From Pseudomonadales bacterium (GTDB lineage Bacteria > Pseudomonadota > Gammaproteobacteria > Pseudomonadales > Ketobacteraceae): a stretch of DNA of 64,000 bases. The stretch is taken from contig JAGUVW010000061.1 in NCBI GenBank assembly GCA_020062665.1, forward strand, positions 67,065 to 131,064, read 5' to 3'. Below the pieces are notes generated by a model. The model saw nothing but the letters and a program-made list of their open reading frames with translations. It searched no databases and had not been told where the DNA came from. This document shows positions 30,601 to 40,100 of this stretch, one piece after another. Every line of letters begins with the position of its first letter. Position 1 is the stretch's first letter. The position numbers were made by a program, and so were the translations under genes.

Positions 30601-33600
30601 GCCGCTGTGGCGTCTGCCGATCCTGGGTGAGGAAGAGCGCAACCGCATCCTGCACGAGTGGAATCCGGAACCCGCCAACTATCCGCGCAATCTGTGTCTG
30701 CATCAGGTGTTCGAGCGTCAGGTGAAGGCGCATCCGGATCGTGTTGCACTGGTGTCCGGCCACACGGAAATCAGTTACGACGAACTGAACCGGCGTGCGA
30801 ACCGTCTGGCCCGTTTGCTGCTGGAATCCGGTGTCAAGGATCAGGACTTCGTCACGGTAGCGCTCGATCGTTCCATCGACATGATCGTCAGCATCCTGGC
30901 GATTCTCAAGGCGGGCTGCGCCTACGTGCCGGTGGACCCGGAATATCCGGCGGAGCGCATCGGCTTCATGCTGGAGGACACCAAGGCGCCGGTGATGATT
31001 TCCGTGAGCCATCATATCGAGCGTTTGAGCCCGATCATGGCTGAATCATCGCCGCAATCACGGCTGATTGTGCTGGATCGCGATGCTGAGCTGATTGCAG
31101 CAAAATCTGGCGAGAACGTACGGCTTGCAGTGCGCGAAACGCCTCAGCGCCATGCCTATGTGGTGTATACCTCGGGCTCCACCGGCAAGCCGAAGGGTAT
31201 CCTGGTCAATCAGCTGGGTGTGATCCGCCTGGTGCTGGATACCAATTATTTCCGCCTCGAAGATGACGACCGCGTGGCGCATTGTTCCAACGTGTCTTTC
31301 GATGCGTCGGTCTATGAGATGTGGGCACCTTTGCTGAACGGAACGACCATGGTGCTGTACAGCAAGGATATGCTGATCACGCCGGACGCCTTCTATGAGG
31401 AGTTGCTGCGCACCCGTACCAATGTGATCTTTATCACCACGGCATTGTTCAACGCCTTTGCTGCGGCGCGCCCTGAGATCTTCAGCGCGATGAAGTACGT
31501 GATGTTCGGTGGCGAAGCCTGTGATCCGAATCAGGTTCGTTATGTGCTGCGTGAATTCAAGCCGCGTCACCTGTTGCATGTGTATGGGCCGTCGGAAAAC
31601 ACGACTTTCTCCACGTGGTACGAAGTGGAGCACGTCAGCGACTGGGCGACCACCGTGCCCATCGGTCGCAGCATTTCCGGCTCCACAGCATTCATTCTGG
31701 ATCGTCATCTGCAGCCGGTGTCGGTGGGCGTGACGGGCGAAATCTATGTCGGCGGCGATGGCCTGGCCATTGGCTATCTCAACGACCCGGAAAAAACGGC
31801 GGCCGCTTTCATTGCCAATCCGCTGGTATCCAAAGCGGAGGATCGTCTGTATCGCACCGGCGATCTGGCGCGCTACACCGAGGATGGTCAGATCGAGATT
31901 CTGGGCCGCGCCGATGATCAGGTGAAGATCCGCGGTTTCCGCATTGAGCTGGGTGAAGTCGAAGCCAGCCTGACGCGGCTCGAAGCCGTTAACGAAGCGG
32001 TGGTGGTAGTGAAGCAGGATCAGCATCGCCAGAAGCGGCTGGTGGCTTATGTGCGCGTCAATGCCCGTGTGGACAGCAGTTTTATCCGGCGCGAAGCGGC
32101 CAAGGTGTTGCCGAAACACATGTTGCCATCGGCATTTGTGGTGATGGAACAGTTCCCGCTGACACCGAACGGCAAGATCAACAAGCGAGCCTTGCCCGAA
32201 CCCGAACTGGATAGCTCCAGCACCCAGCATTACGTTGCCCCGCGCAACGAGAAGGAAACCACGCTGGTGCACATCTGGGAGCAGGTGCTGAAGGCCGACA
32301 CCGTGGGTGTGCACGACAATTTCTTCGAACTGGGTGGCGATTCCATTCTCAGCATCCAGATCATCAGCCGCGCGAAAAAAGCCGGCCTGCATCTGACGGC
32401 GAAGCAGATTTTCGAATTCCAGACCATCGCCGAACTGGCGGAAGCTGCGCAGGAACTGCAGGATATCATTCTGGCGGAGCAGGGCCAGGAAGAGGGCGTT
32501 GCACCGCTGACGCCCGTGCAACACTGGTTCTTCGATCAGAATATTGCAGACATCCATCATTTCAACCAGTCGTTGCTGCTGACCCTGGACAAGCGCGTGA
32601 GCGTCGAGCAGGTGAAGACAGCGTGGGAAGCCATCCTGCTGCAGCACGATGCGTTGCGTTTGCGTTACAACCGGCTGGAAAGCGGTGCCTGGCAGCAGAG
32701 CTTCCGCCCGTCGGAACATGCTGAAACCCTGCTGGGCGAAGTGTTTGATGTAGTGAACCTGAGCGGTTTGCCGGTAGCATTGCGTGGCGAGCAGATCACC
32801 CAGCTGGCTGGGCAGGTGCAAACCGAGCTCAACATGAGCAAAGGCCCGCTGGTGCGGGTGATCTATTTCGACATGGGGCGTGATCATCCGGCGCGTTTGC
32901 TGATGGTGATTCATCACCTGGTGGTGGACGTGTTCTCGTGGCGCATTCTGCTGGAAGATCTGCAGATCGGTCTGCAGCAGGCGGCGAAAGACGAGCGCAT
33001 TGAACTCGGCAATAAGACCACCTCCTATCGCCAGTGGGGCGAAGCGCTGATCCAGCTGGCGAACAGCGAGCAGCTGGATGCAGATTTCGATTATTGGCGT
33101 CAGCGCGCAGTGATTCGTCCGCCGCGGTTGCCGCAGGATAATCACGGCAAGAATCAGGTGGCCAGTGTCAAGGTGATCGAACGCAAGCTCGACAGCGCAC
33201 AGACCCGGCGTCTGCTCACCGAAACCAGCCGCTGCTACCGCACCGAAATCAACGACCTGTTGCTGACGGCACTGGCCCGTTCCATCAGCGGCTGGACCGG
33301 TTCCGATTCCGTGCTGTTCGATCTGGAAGGTCATGGACGTGAACATGTGGCGGACATGATCGATGTATCGCGCACGGTGGGATGGTTCACCTCGATCTAC
33401 CCGGTGGTGCTGGGCATCGACACGCAGGTGGATCTGGGTGCGCAAATCCGCAGCGTGAAGGAACAGCTGCGTGCGATTCCCCGCAAGGGCATGAGTTATG
33501 GCGTGTTGCGTTATCTGTCCGAACAGCCGGAACGTCGCAATACACTGTCTGCCCTGGCGCACAGCCAGATCAGCTTCAACTATCTTGGCCAGCTGGATCA

Positions 33601-36600
33601 GGTGGTGGCGGGTGATGGCCTGCTGAGCCAGGCGACGGAATCGCCGGGCGAAGAAATTGCGCCAGCGGGCATGCGCGCCTATTTGCTGGAAATCAGCGGC
33701 CGCGTGCAGAACGGCGAGCTGGTGCTGGCCGTCCGCTACAGTCACGCGATTCACGATCAGGCCACGATAGAACGTCTGATCAACCAGCTGGTGCAGGAAA
33801 TCGGTACCATCATCGAGCATTGCAGCGATCTGTCTCACGCAGCTTATACGCCCTCGGATTTCCCGTTGGCGCGGCTGACGCAGGAACAGTTGGACACGCT
33901 GCTGCCGAAGAAAGGTGTCGAAGCGGTTTATCCCTGCTCACCCGTGCAGGAAGGCATGCTGTTCCACAGCCTGTACGAACCGGGGTCCTGGGTTTACTTC
34001 GATCAGGTGATCGTGCCGATCACCGGCGCGGTCAATGAAGCTGCGCTGTTCGATGCCTGGCGCGCTGTGATTGCGCGGCACCAGATTCTGCGCACCGGTT
34101 TCCTGTGGGATGGCGTGCAGCAGCCGCTCCAGGTGGTGATGGAGCAGATCGATCTGGATGTTCAGCGCTATGACTGGTCGCGGTTGCCGGCAGATCAGGC
34201 GCAGGAAAAATTCCAGCGTTATCTGGTGGACGATCGCAATCTGGGCTTTGGTTTCAAACGCCCTGGTGTGTTGCGTCTGTCCTGGGTGGCGATGCCGGGG
34301 AACGAGCATCGGCTGGTGTGGAGTTTCCATCATATTCTGCTGGATGGCTGGTCGTTGCCGATTGTATTTGGTGAACTGTTCTCGGCCTATGATGCCTTTA
34401 ACGCCGGCAGGGAGTGGACGCCGCCGCCCGCGCCCCGTTACCAGGATTTCATCGGCTGGCACGTGCGGCAGGATCGCAACAAGGCGCAGACATTCTGGAA
34501 AAAATATCTGGAAGGTTTCTCTGCCGCCACACCGATTCCGGTGAAGAATTCCGCTGCTCTGGTAGCGCAGAAAGGGCGCGCAGGTGATTCCGCCAGCCGC
34601 TACCGGGAAGCACAGACGGCAGTGGCCGGTCAGTTGCTGGAAGGGCTGCAGTCGCTCGCCAAGCAGCACCGCATGACACTGAATCACATCATGCAGGGTG
34701 TGTGGGCGGCGTTGCTGGAACGTTATTCCGGCGAATCCGATGTGCTGTTCGGCACTACCGTATCCGGACGCCCGGCGGATCTGGCCGGCATCGAAAACAT
34801 GGTGGGCCTGTTCATCAACACCCTGCCCATGCGGCTGCGGGTGGACAAACACGCGCCTTTCATCGACTGGCTGCAAGGACAGCAGGATGCTCAGGGCGAT
34901 CTGAAATTCTACGAATACAGTTCCCTGGTGGATGTGCAGAAGGCCAGCGCCTTGCCGGCCAAGCAGGCGATGTTCGAATCCATTCTGGTTTTCGAGAACT
35001 ATCCCATCGACGAAACCCTGGAGCAGACCCAGGCAACGCTGCGCATCGGTGAAGTGGACGCTTTCCAGCAAACCAATTTCCCGCTCACGCTGATCATCAT
35101 TCCGGGCCGCGAACTGTTGCTGCGTTTTTCCTACGACAGTCATCTGTTCGAACCCGTCGTCATCGAGCGCATGCTGGGTCACATCCAGCAGATGCTGGTT
35201 GCCATCCACGGTAATCCAGGCATTCTGATTCATCAGCTGCCGTTGCTGACGGAACGCGAACAAGATCAGCTGGTGGATAACTGGAATCGCACCGAGCGCC
35301 TGTTCGCGTCCGATTCAACGCTGATGGAATTGTTCGAGCAGAAAGTGCAGCAGTATCCACAGCAGATTGCCTGCGAGTTCGGCGATCAGCGGGTTTCCTA
35401 CGAACGCTTGAACTGCAAGGCCAATCAGCTTGCACGTCTGCTGATTGCCAACGGCGTGAAGCCCACCAATCCGGTGGCGATCTGTTTCGACCGCTCGCTG
35501 GCGATGGTGGAAGGCATGCTGGCCATCCTCAAGGCTGGTGGTGTGTATGTGCCCATCGATCCCTCCTATCCCCAGGAGCGGGTGCAGCACATGATGGACG
35601 ACACCCGCGCGCCGGTGTTGCTGACATCGCGGGAATACAGCGAACGTTTTGCCTATCTGGCAGAAACCGGTGTCACCCGCGTGCTGGAGTGGGAAACCCT
35701 CAGCAGTGGATTGCAGTCGCAGCCTGATAGCAATCCTGGTATTCGCCTGCCCAAGGGCAGTCGCTCGCTGGCGTATATCATTTATACCTCTGGTTCCACC
35801 GGTAAACCCAAGGGTGTGTGTGTGCCGCAGGTGGCGGTGAGCCGTTTGGTACTGAACACGGATTACGTGCAGCTGCAGCCGGGTCACCGCATGGGCCATG
35901 CTTCCAACGTGTCGTTCGACGCGGCGACGTTCGAATTCTGGGGCGCGTTCCTCAACGGTGGCACACTGGTCGGCATCGACAAGGAGACCACGCTCAATCC
36001 CGACGCTTTCGCGCACATCATCAAGCAGCGCAAGATTGACGTGCTATTCGTTACCACCGCGCTGTTCAATGTGCTGTCGAAGCAGACGCCGGATGTGTTC
36101 TCGCAATTGCAGTATCTGCTGTTCGGTGGCGAAGCCTGTGATCCCAACCAGGTGCGCGCGGTGCTGAATCAGGCGGGCGGCCCGGCGCATCTTCTGCACG
36201 TGTACGGCCCCACCGAAAACACCACGTTCTCGACCTGGTATGAAGTGAAGGACGTGCTGCCCGGTTCCACCACGGTGCCCATCGGCTATCCGATCGCCAA
36301 CAGCACACTGTACGTGCTGGATGAACAGTTGCGTCCGGTGCCCATTGGCGTGCCCGGTGAAATTTATGTCGGCGGCATCGGCGTGGCGGATGGTTATCTG
36401 AACCGGCCGGAACTGACCCGCGAAGTGTTTCTGACCGATCCATTCAACGCCAGCCGCCGCATGTACAAGACCGGCGATCTTGGGCGTCTTCTGGAATCAG
36501 GCGCGCTGGAAATTCTGGGCCGGATGGATGACCAGGTGAAAATCCGCGGCTTCCGGATCGAACTGGGAGAAGTGGAAACTGCCGTCAACCAGTTGCCGGG

Positions 36601-37153
36601 CATTCGCGAAACGTCGGTGGTGGTGCGCAGCGATGCCAGCGGCAACAAGCAGCTGGTGGCGTACTGCGAAAAAGTGCCCGAGCAGGAGATGCTGCCAGTG
36701 GCTGAACTGAAAGCCAAACTCAAGCAGTTCCTGCCGGATTACATGGTGCCCAGCGCCATCGTATTGCTGGATCACCTGCCCATCACGCCCAACGGCAAGG
36801 TGGACAAGCGGGCATTGCCAGCACCCGAAGCCGAAGACTATGCGTCGAATGCGTACGTTGCGCCGCGCAACCCCACCGAGGATGCACTGGCCGCCATCTG
36901 GTGCGAGGTGCTCGGTGTAGCGCAGGTGGGCGCCTACGATGATTTCTTCGAGCTGGGCGGCCATTCCCTGCTGATCACCAAGGTGTCCACCCGCATCAAG
37001 CAACAGCTGGGCGTGGAATTGCCGCTGCGTACATTATTTGAAGTCCCCACGGTTGCCGCGCTGGCGGAAATCATCTGCGCCGTCAGTTTCGTGCCGGCTG
37101 CCGATGCGGTTGCTGATGAAGGGGAAGAGGAATTCGAGGAAGGTTCTCTATGA
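24602..37153 (+). CDS. NRPS2: C-A(Val)-T-E-C-A-T-E-C-A(Ile/Val-like)-T synthetase
   Basis: The 4183-aa protein has a helical N-terminus (LLNRLASLSPEQREALLKQL, probable docking). Module 1: C (HHVIADG at 182), A (Asp701; pocket D-A-L-W-L-G-G-T-F, Val-like), carrier GGDSI with Ser1049, and an epimerase (HHLVVDG at 1237, EGHGRE at 1376). Module 2: D-specific type C (HHIVLDG at 1710), A (Asp2234; pocket D-A-Y-F-M-G-V-T-F, hydrophobic but not assigned), carrier Ser2581, and an epimerase whose core reads HHLVVDV at 2771. Module 3: C (HHILLDG at 3243), A (Asp3773; pocket D-A-F-F-L-G-V-T-F, Ile/Val-like) and carrier GGHSL with Ser4122. Carriers before epimerases use GGDSI and the last uses GGHSL, as expected. 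The acidic tail EEFEEGSL suits docking to NRPS3, whose start overlaps by four bases. Confidence 0.95.
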   Translation: MTDKKLLNRLASLSPEQREALLKQLQKKKTQGSEPRKDGIQVYPRDHQHLPMSYAQQRLWFIDQLQSGSASYNISAALRLKGSLDVEALRMSFDEIVRRHEVLRTTFITEDGQGRQVINQHQRWELATISLEPLSREEQEEVIRARFKGDAHTSFDLINGPLLRTRLIRLSSTEHVMIVTMHHVIADGWSMGVFIREMALLYDAFTQDKQSPLTDLKIQYADYSLWQREWLSGERLERQLSYWKTRLDGVPVLELPTDFPRPPVHSYQGANLHFRLDVETSRALNELAKKQGVTLFMVLFAALQTLLHRYSGQDDVCVGTPIAGRVRPELEHLIGCFVNTLAIRSDLSGNPTFTSLLKQIQQNLTGAYDHQDIPFERLVDELGVAREMSHTPLFQVMFVLQNATSTSALSLPGLNIELLPEESETSKFDLTINMREEKGCLQGDFEYRTDLYSANSIQHQISHFQNLLKAVVANPAGGIDDFDYLSPQERQQILVEWNNTATDYERDSDVLDVFQQTVRLFPERVAVELGNQSLSYTQLDQRANHVALWLIEKGVRPGARVGLCAERSIETIAAILGILKAGASYVPLDPAYPQDRLHYMLDDTGAGIVIAHPHLTANLPVTPDNLIDLTRLQTESAPCPDPAVRVGPLAPAYVMYTSGSTGKPKGIEVVHRNIVRLVRNTNFMQLDESTSFLQYAPISFDAATLEIWGPLLNGGKIVVAPPGQLTPEELGAVIAKGNVNAAWLTAALFHVFAEYHAEQLKPIRQLLAGGDVLSPKLVRKVLQQFPGMTLINGYGPTENTTFTCCYPMYSPEDVRHTVPIGRPIANTKVYVLDRSLRPVPVGVPGELYTSGDGVANGYLNREELTADVFIQNPFCAGDDTRLYKTGDLVRYYPDGNIEYLGRIDQQVKIRGFRIELSEVEEAISRINTIREVAVIAREDVPRVKRLVAYFVPVEGAHPTAIELRAELKQSLPDYMVPSAFVAMDSLPVTANGKLDRRALPKPETDNEAALQRIPPRTEKEKILATIWCQVLNLQEVGIRDNFFELGGDSILSIQIISRAKLAGLHLTTKQIFENQTIEELAEVASEAETPVLAEQGMVVGDVLLSPIQQWFFEHDFAHEHHWNQSVLLDIRPEAKLTEQQIGKALTAVVQQHDALRLRFVRDGEQVRQFHQSGVSGDDHFVLHHIELEQDDPARIGQLITEHCARIQASLDLAQGPILAAGFFRLADGQRKLLLVIHHLVVDGVSWRILLDDFTQALQKVQQHDDPKLGMKTTSYQQWINALKDHVSSGALNEEMEHWRKLVWAEKPVLPLDDPDGSFTVADTVVLSHRLGEEQTQALLRDVNRAYRTDITDVLMTALARTFSDWSGNVETLLELEGHGREMFSDKIDLSRTVGWFTSVYPVRLRYENGQSLQDNLKSIKEQLRQIPNRGFGYGALRYLGTDEQRDELAQAPQADLVFNYLGQFDSIIENNPWFTVAAEERGLEHSLNSEDPHRLSINSHIVDGRLQVDWIYSEKVFKPQTIERLATQYLRALEQVIHHCTQPDVFGYTPSDFPLTRLDQQQIDRLVGKQRGIVSIYPLSPMQEGMLFHSLFDNDAGVYFEQLSVEVIGNVDRDLLKQAWIQVVNRHPALRSAFVWQDLDRPLQIVYNRIEMEVNEFDWRNIDPAQEQHRLNVWLEKDRQRGFDFDKPGLMRLAWVDLPGHRSRLIWSFHHIVLDGWSLPLVMGEVFQTYGALVKGVQLQLPAAGSYEDFIAYLERSDKGDALQFWKLYLAGFEAATPLPNKKQRNHQQDKVFAEHHLRLDDALTSRLQTFAREQHVTLNTVIQAAWGVLLARYSGEKDVVFGTTVSGRPAELANVEQIVGLFINTLPLRLQIDDDTTIAPLLQRMQEDQLDLRRYEFTPLVDIHRHSDVPGDQALFDSILVFENYPVGEAVHSADELLDIGHITTIEHTNFPITLIVEPSDRLLIKLSYDATLFESSAIQRTLLHLQRVIQGVLSQPDVPLWRLPILGEEERNRILHEWNPEPANYPRNLCLHQVFERQVKAHPDRVALVSGHTEISYDELNRRANRLARLLLESGVKDQDFVTVALDRSIDMIVSILAILKAGCAYVPVDPEYPAERIGFMLEDTKAPVMISVSHHIERLSPIMAESSPQSRLIVLDRDAELIAAKSGENVRLAVRETPQRHAYVVYTSGSTGKPKGILVNQLGVIRLVLDTNYFRLEDDDRVAHCSNVSFDASVYEMWAPLLNGTTMVLYSKDMLITPDAFYEELLRTRTNVIFITTALFNAFAAARPEIFSAMKYVMFGGEACDPNQVRYVLREFKPRHLLHVYGPSENTTFSTWYEVEHVSDWATTVPIGRSISGSTAFILDRHLQPVSVGVTGEIYVGGDGLAIGYLNDPEKTAAAFIANPLVSKAEDRLYRTGDLARYTEDGQIEILGRADDQVKIRGFRIELGEVEASLTRLEAVNEAVVVVKQDQHRQKRLVAYVRVNARVDSSFIRREAAKVLPKHMLPSAFVVMEQFPLTPNGKINKRALPEPELDSSSTQHYVAPRNEKETTLVHIWEQVLKADTVGVHDNFFELGGDSILSIQIISRAKKAGLHLTAKQIFEFQTIAELAEAAQELQDIILAEQGQEEGVAPLTPVQHWFFDQNIADIHHFNQSLLLTLDKRVSVEQVKTAWEAILLQHDALRLRYNRLESGAWQQSFRPSEHAETLLGEVFDVVNLSGLPVALRGEQITQLAGQVQTELNMSKGPLVRVIYFDMGRDHPARLLMVIHHLVVDVFSWRILLEDLQIGLQQAAKDERIELGNKTTSYRQWGEALIQLANSEQLDADFDYWRQRAVIRPPRLPQDNHGKNQVASVKVIERKLDSAQTRRLLTETSRCYRTEINDLLLTALARSISGWTGSDSVLFDLEGHGREHVADMIDVSRTVGWFTSIYPVVLGIDTQVDLGAQIRSVKEQLRAIPRKGMSYGVLRYLSEQPERRNTLSALAHSQISFNYLGQLDQVVAGDGLLSQATESPGEEIAPAGMRAYLLEISGRVQNGELVLAVRYSHAIHDQATIERLINQLVQEIGTIIEHCSDLSHAAYTPSDFPLARLTQEQLDTLLPKKGVEAVYPCSPVQEGMLFHSLYEPGSWVYFDQVIVPITGAVNEAALFDAWRAVIARHQILRTGFLWDGVQQPLQVVMEQIDLDVQRYDWSRLPADQAQEKFQRYLVDDRNLGFGFKRPGVLRLSWVAMPGNEHRLVWSFHHILLDGWSLPIVFGELFSAYDAFNAGREWTPPPAPRYQDFIGWHVRQDRNKAQTFWKKYLEGFSAATPIPVKNSAALVAQKGRAGDSASRYREAQTAVAGQLLEGLQSLAKQHRMTLNHIMQGVWAALLERYSGESDVLFGTTVSGRPADLAGIENMVGLFINTLPMRLRVDKHAPFIDWLQGQQDAQGDLKFYEYSSLVDVQKASALPAKQAMFESILVFENYPIDETLEQTQATLRIGEVDAFQQTNFPLTLIIIPGRELLLRFSYDSHLFEPVVIERMLGHIQQMLVAIHGNPGILIHQLPLLTEREQDQLVDNWNRTERLFASDSTLMELFEQKVQQYPQQIACEFGDQRVSYERLNCKANQLARLLIANGVKPTNPVAICFDRSLAMVEGMLAILKAGGVYVPIDPSYPQERVQHMMDDTRAPVLLTSREYSERFAYLAETGVTRVLEWETLSSGLQSQPDSNPGIRLPKGSRSLAYIIYTSGSTGKPKGVCVPQVAVSRLVLNTDYVQLQPGHRMGHASNVSFDAATFEFWGAFLNGGTLVGIDKETTLNPDAFAHIIKQRKIDVLFVTTALFNVLSKQTPDVFSQLQYLLFGGEACDPNQVRAVLNQAGGPAHLLHVYGPTENTTFSTWYEVKDVLPGSTTVPIGYPIANSTLYVLDEQLRPVPIGVPGEIYVGGIGVADGYLNRPELTREVFLTDPFNASRRMYKTGDLGRLLESGALEILGRMDDQVKIRGFRIELGEVETAVNQLPGIRETSVVVRSDASGNKQLVAYCEKVPEQEMLPVAELKAKLKQFLPDYMVPSAIVLLDHLPITPNGKVDKRALPAPEAEDYASNAYVAPRNPTEDALAAIWCEVLGVAQVGAYDDFFELGGHSLLITKVSTRIKQQLGVELPLRTLFEVPTVAALAEIICAVSFVPAADAVADEGEEEFEEGSL

Positions 37154-40100
37154 CCGTGTTTGAGTTGATGTCCCGGCTCGGTGCTGCCGGAGTCAAACTG
37201 TGGGTGGAAGAAGGACAGCTGAAGTTCAAGGCACCCAAAGGCGCGCTGACGGCGGAATTGAAAGACGCGCTGGTGGCGAAAAAGTCCGAGGTGATCGAAT
37301 TTCTCAGCGGCACCCGGGTGGGCACCAGTGGCGACGCGGATCGCATACCGCTGGCAGATCGCAGCCAGCCGCTGCATCTTTCCCACGCGCAAAACCGGCT
37401 GTGGTTCATCGAACAGCTGACACCCGGTAACAGCACCTTTCACATTCCCGCGCCCATGTTGCTGAATGGCATTCTGGATCAGGGTGCCATGGAGCGCGCG
37501 TTTCTGCAGTTGCTGCAGCGTCATGAGGCGTTGCGCACCGTGATTCGCGAAGTGGAGGGTGAGCCGCGCCAGATCGTCCAGTCGATCGAACGTTTCGTGA
37601 TTCCGGTGGAGGATCTGACGTCGCTGCCGACAGGCGAGCGTCAGCAAAGCCTGCAGGAAAAGGTTGAGCGGGAAACGCGGGCGCCGTTCGATCTGGCCAA
37701 TGGGCCGATGGTGCGCGCGAAGCTGTTCAAGCTTGACGACAACCAGCATGCGCTGGTGGTGGTGATTCACCACATCGTCACCGATGGCTGGTCCATGGGT
37801 ATCTTCGTGCGCGAAATGGCGGCACTGTACGCTGCCGAGCGCATGGGCGTGAATGCAACGCTGCCGCCACTGCCGGTGCAGTATGGTGATTTTTCCGAGT
37901 GGCAGCGTAATTGGTTGCAGGGTGATGTGCTGGATCGCCAGATCGCCTACTGGCAGCAGCAGCTGGCCAATGCGCCTGTATCTCTGGATCTGCCGTTCGA
38001 TCGCCCGCGTCCGGCCGTGGTCACCCGGAATGGCACCACGCTGCCTGTCAGTTTCGACAGCACACTCACCGACGACATCAAAAAGCTGGCGCGCAAACTG
38101 GATACCACGGCCTACGTCATTCTGCTGGCGGCCTACAAGATTCTGCTGGGTCGCTGGTCGCGGCAGCGCGATATCTGTGTCGGCATGCCGGTGGCGGGGC
38201 GCACCCGTCCGGAAGTGGAAGGGCTGATCGGCTTTTTCGTCAATACACTCGCTATCAGAACGCAGCAGACCGGCAAGCCGACCTTCGAACAATTCGTGCG
38301 GCAGGTGCGGGAAAAAGTGCTGGGCGCGCAAATGCACCAGGACATTCCGTTCGAAGTGCTGGTGGAAGAACTCAACGTGCCGCGCAACCTGAGTTTTGCG
38401 CCGGTCTACCAGGTGTCACTGTCATTTACTGGAGCAGAAGGTAGTGCCGACAAGGTTCGTCTGGGCGGACTGGAAATCGCACCGCTGGAACTGGAACTGA
38501 GCGGCGCTCGCGCCGAAATGTCGTTGATGCTGGCGGATCACGGCCAGACCATTCACGGCATGATCGAATACAACACGGATCTGTTCGATCGCGCCACCAT
38601 CGAAATCTTTGTCCAGCATCTGCAACGTTTGCTGCAGGCGTTCACCCGGCATCCGGAATCCTGCATCGACACTGTTGCACTGCTGAATGACAGCGAACTG
38701 AAAGAAGCGCTCAATCTGTCCGAGCATTGCGAAGCCGTACTGCCGCTGGCGCCGATGCAGCGCGACTTTTTCATCGACAGCCTGAAATCCGCCAACACGT
38801 TGCGCAATACCATCGGCGAAGCATTCGAGCTGCCATTTGTGGTGGACGTGGAACGTTGGCATCACGCCATCCAGAAGGTGGCGGACGCCAATCCGTTGCA
38901 GCGGGTGCGACTGGTCGAATCCACCAAACCCTGGCTCGATCCGTTCTATCAGGTGGTGGAACACCAGCAGTCGGTGTGGTTCGAATGCCTGGACTGGAGC
39001 GCCGAAACGTTGACGCCGGATGCGTTGCAGACCCGGCTAGATCAGCTGATCCTGCGGCCGTGGAATGTGCTGCATTCACCGCTGATCCGACACTATCTGG
39101 TGAAGCAGGCATCGGGCCGCAGTCTGTATTTGATGACCGCTCATCACGCGATCATGGATGGTGGCAGCCGGCGCTTCCATCGCGAAGCGGTGTTGCAGGC
39201 GTACCTGACTGGCGCGGTGCCTGTTGTGACACCGGCACGCATTCAGGACTGGATTCTGCAGCGCACCCGCAAGACCGACAATCAGGCGGTGCTCGATTTC
39301 TGGCGTCAGGCGCTGGCCGAGGCCGAACCGCTGGCGACCCGCGTGGCCGATCCCGGCGACGCGCAGGTGCAGACCTGGACGCTGTCTGCCGCCGACTATC
39401 AGGCGCTGGAACAGTTCTGCGGTCGCCATGGTGTGAGCGCTGCTGGTTATTTGCGTGCACTGTATGCGCTGGCGCTGGATCATTGCAGTCATCACAACGG
39501 CCCTGTTGTGTTGATCGACGCCGTGGCTGCGCGCCAGGATGTTACGTTTGAGTCCAACGGCTGTTTCTTCCAGTTCGTGCCCGATGTGCTGCAAAAAGTC
39601 GAGCCACAGCAGACCATCTGGGATCTGGTGCAAGCCAATCGCGCCTGGCGCAAAAGTATCGGTGATGCCATTTATCTGTCCATGATGGCGCGTCAGCAAT
39701 TCCTCAATCCTAACGGCATTGAGTTCCAGTTCAATGCGCGGGTCGGTGCAATCCAGGAATCGGTTCATATCGATGGGCGCGATATCGACGTGTATCACGC
39801 CCAGCCGGATAACGCCGGCACCGTAAAGCTGATGGTGAATCCGCACCAGGGCGGCGCCATTCTGCGTTACAGTTTCCGCAAGCAGGAGTTTGGTGGATTC
39901 GATCTGCTGCAACGGATTGCCCATGTCCACAACCAGATCCTGGCGGGCGTCGATACGCTGCAACAGCTCGACTGGTTGCTGCCGGAAGAAAAAGCACAAC
40001 AGCTGGCATGGCAAGGTAAGCAGGACACAGGTTACGGCAAGGAAACCTTGCTGGATCTGATGGCCGCGCAAGTGGATCGCCGTCCCGATCAGGTGGCAGT

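Noticed and set aside
21035..33838. Very long minus-strand open frames inside the NRPS genes (832, 840 and 926 codons)
   Set aside because: They are antisense shadows of GC-rich synthetase codons; the translations are His/Arg/Gln-rich with no family motifs, while the plus strand encodes intact NRPS domains throughout.
38740..39960. C' domain as a misplaced epimerase
   Set aside because: Epimerases follow a carrier with GGDSI and hold EGHGRE and FNYLGQ. C' lies before the A domain and lacks EGHGRE; the preceding carriers do not have GGDSI.
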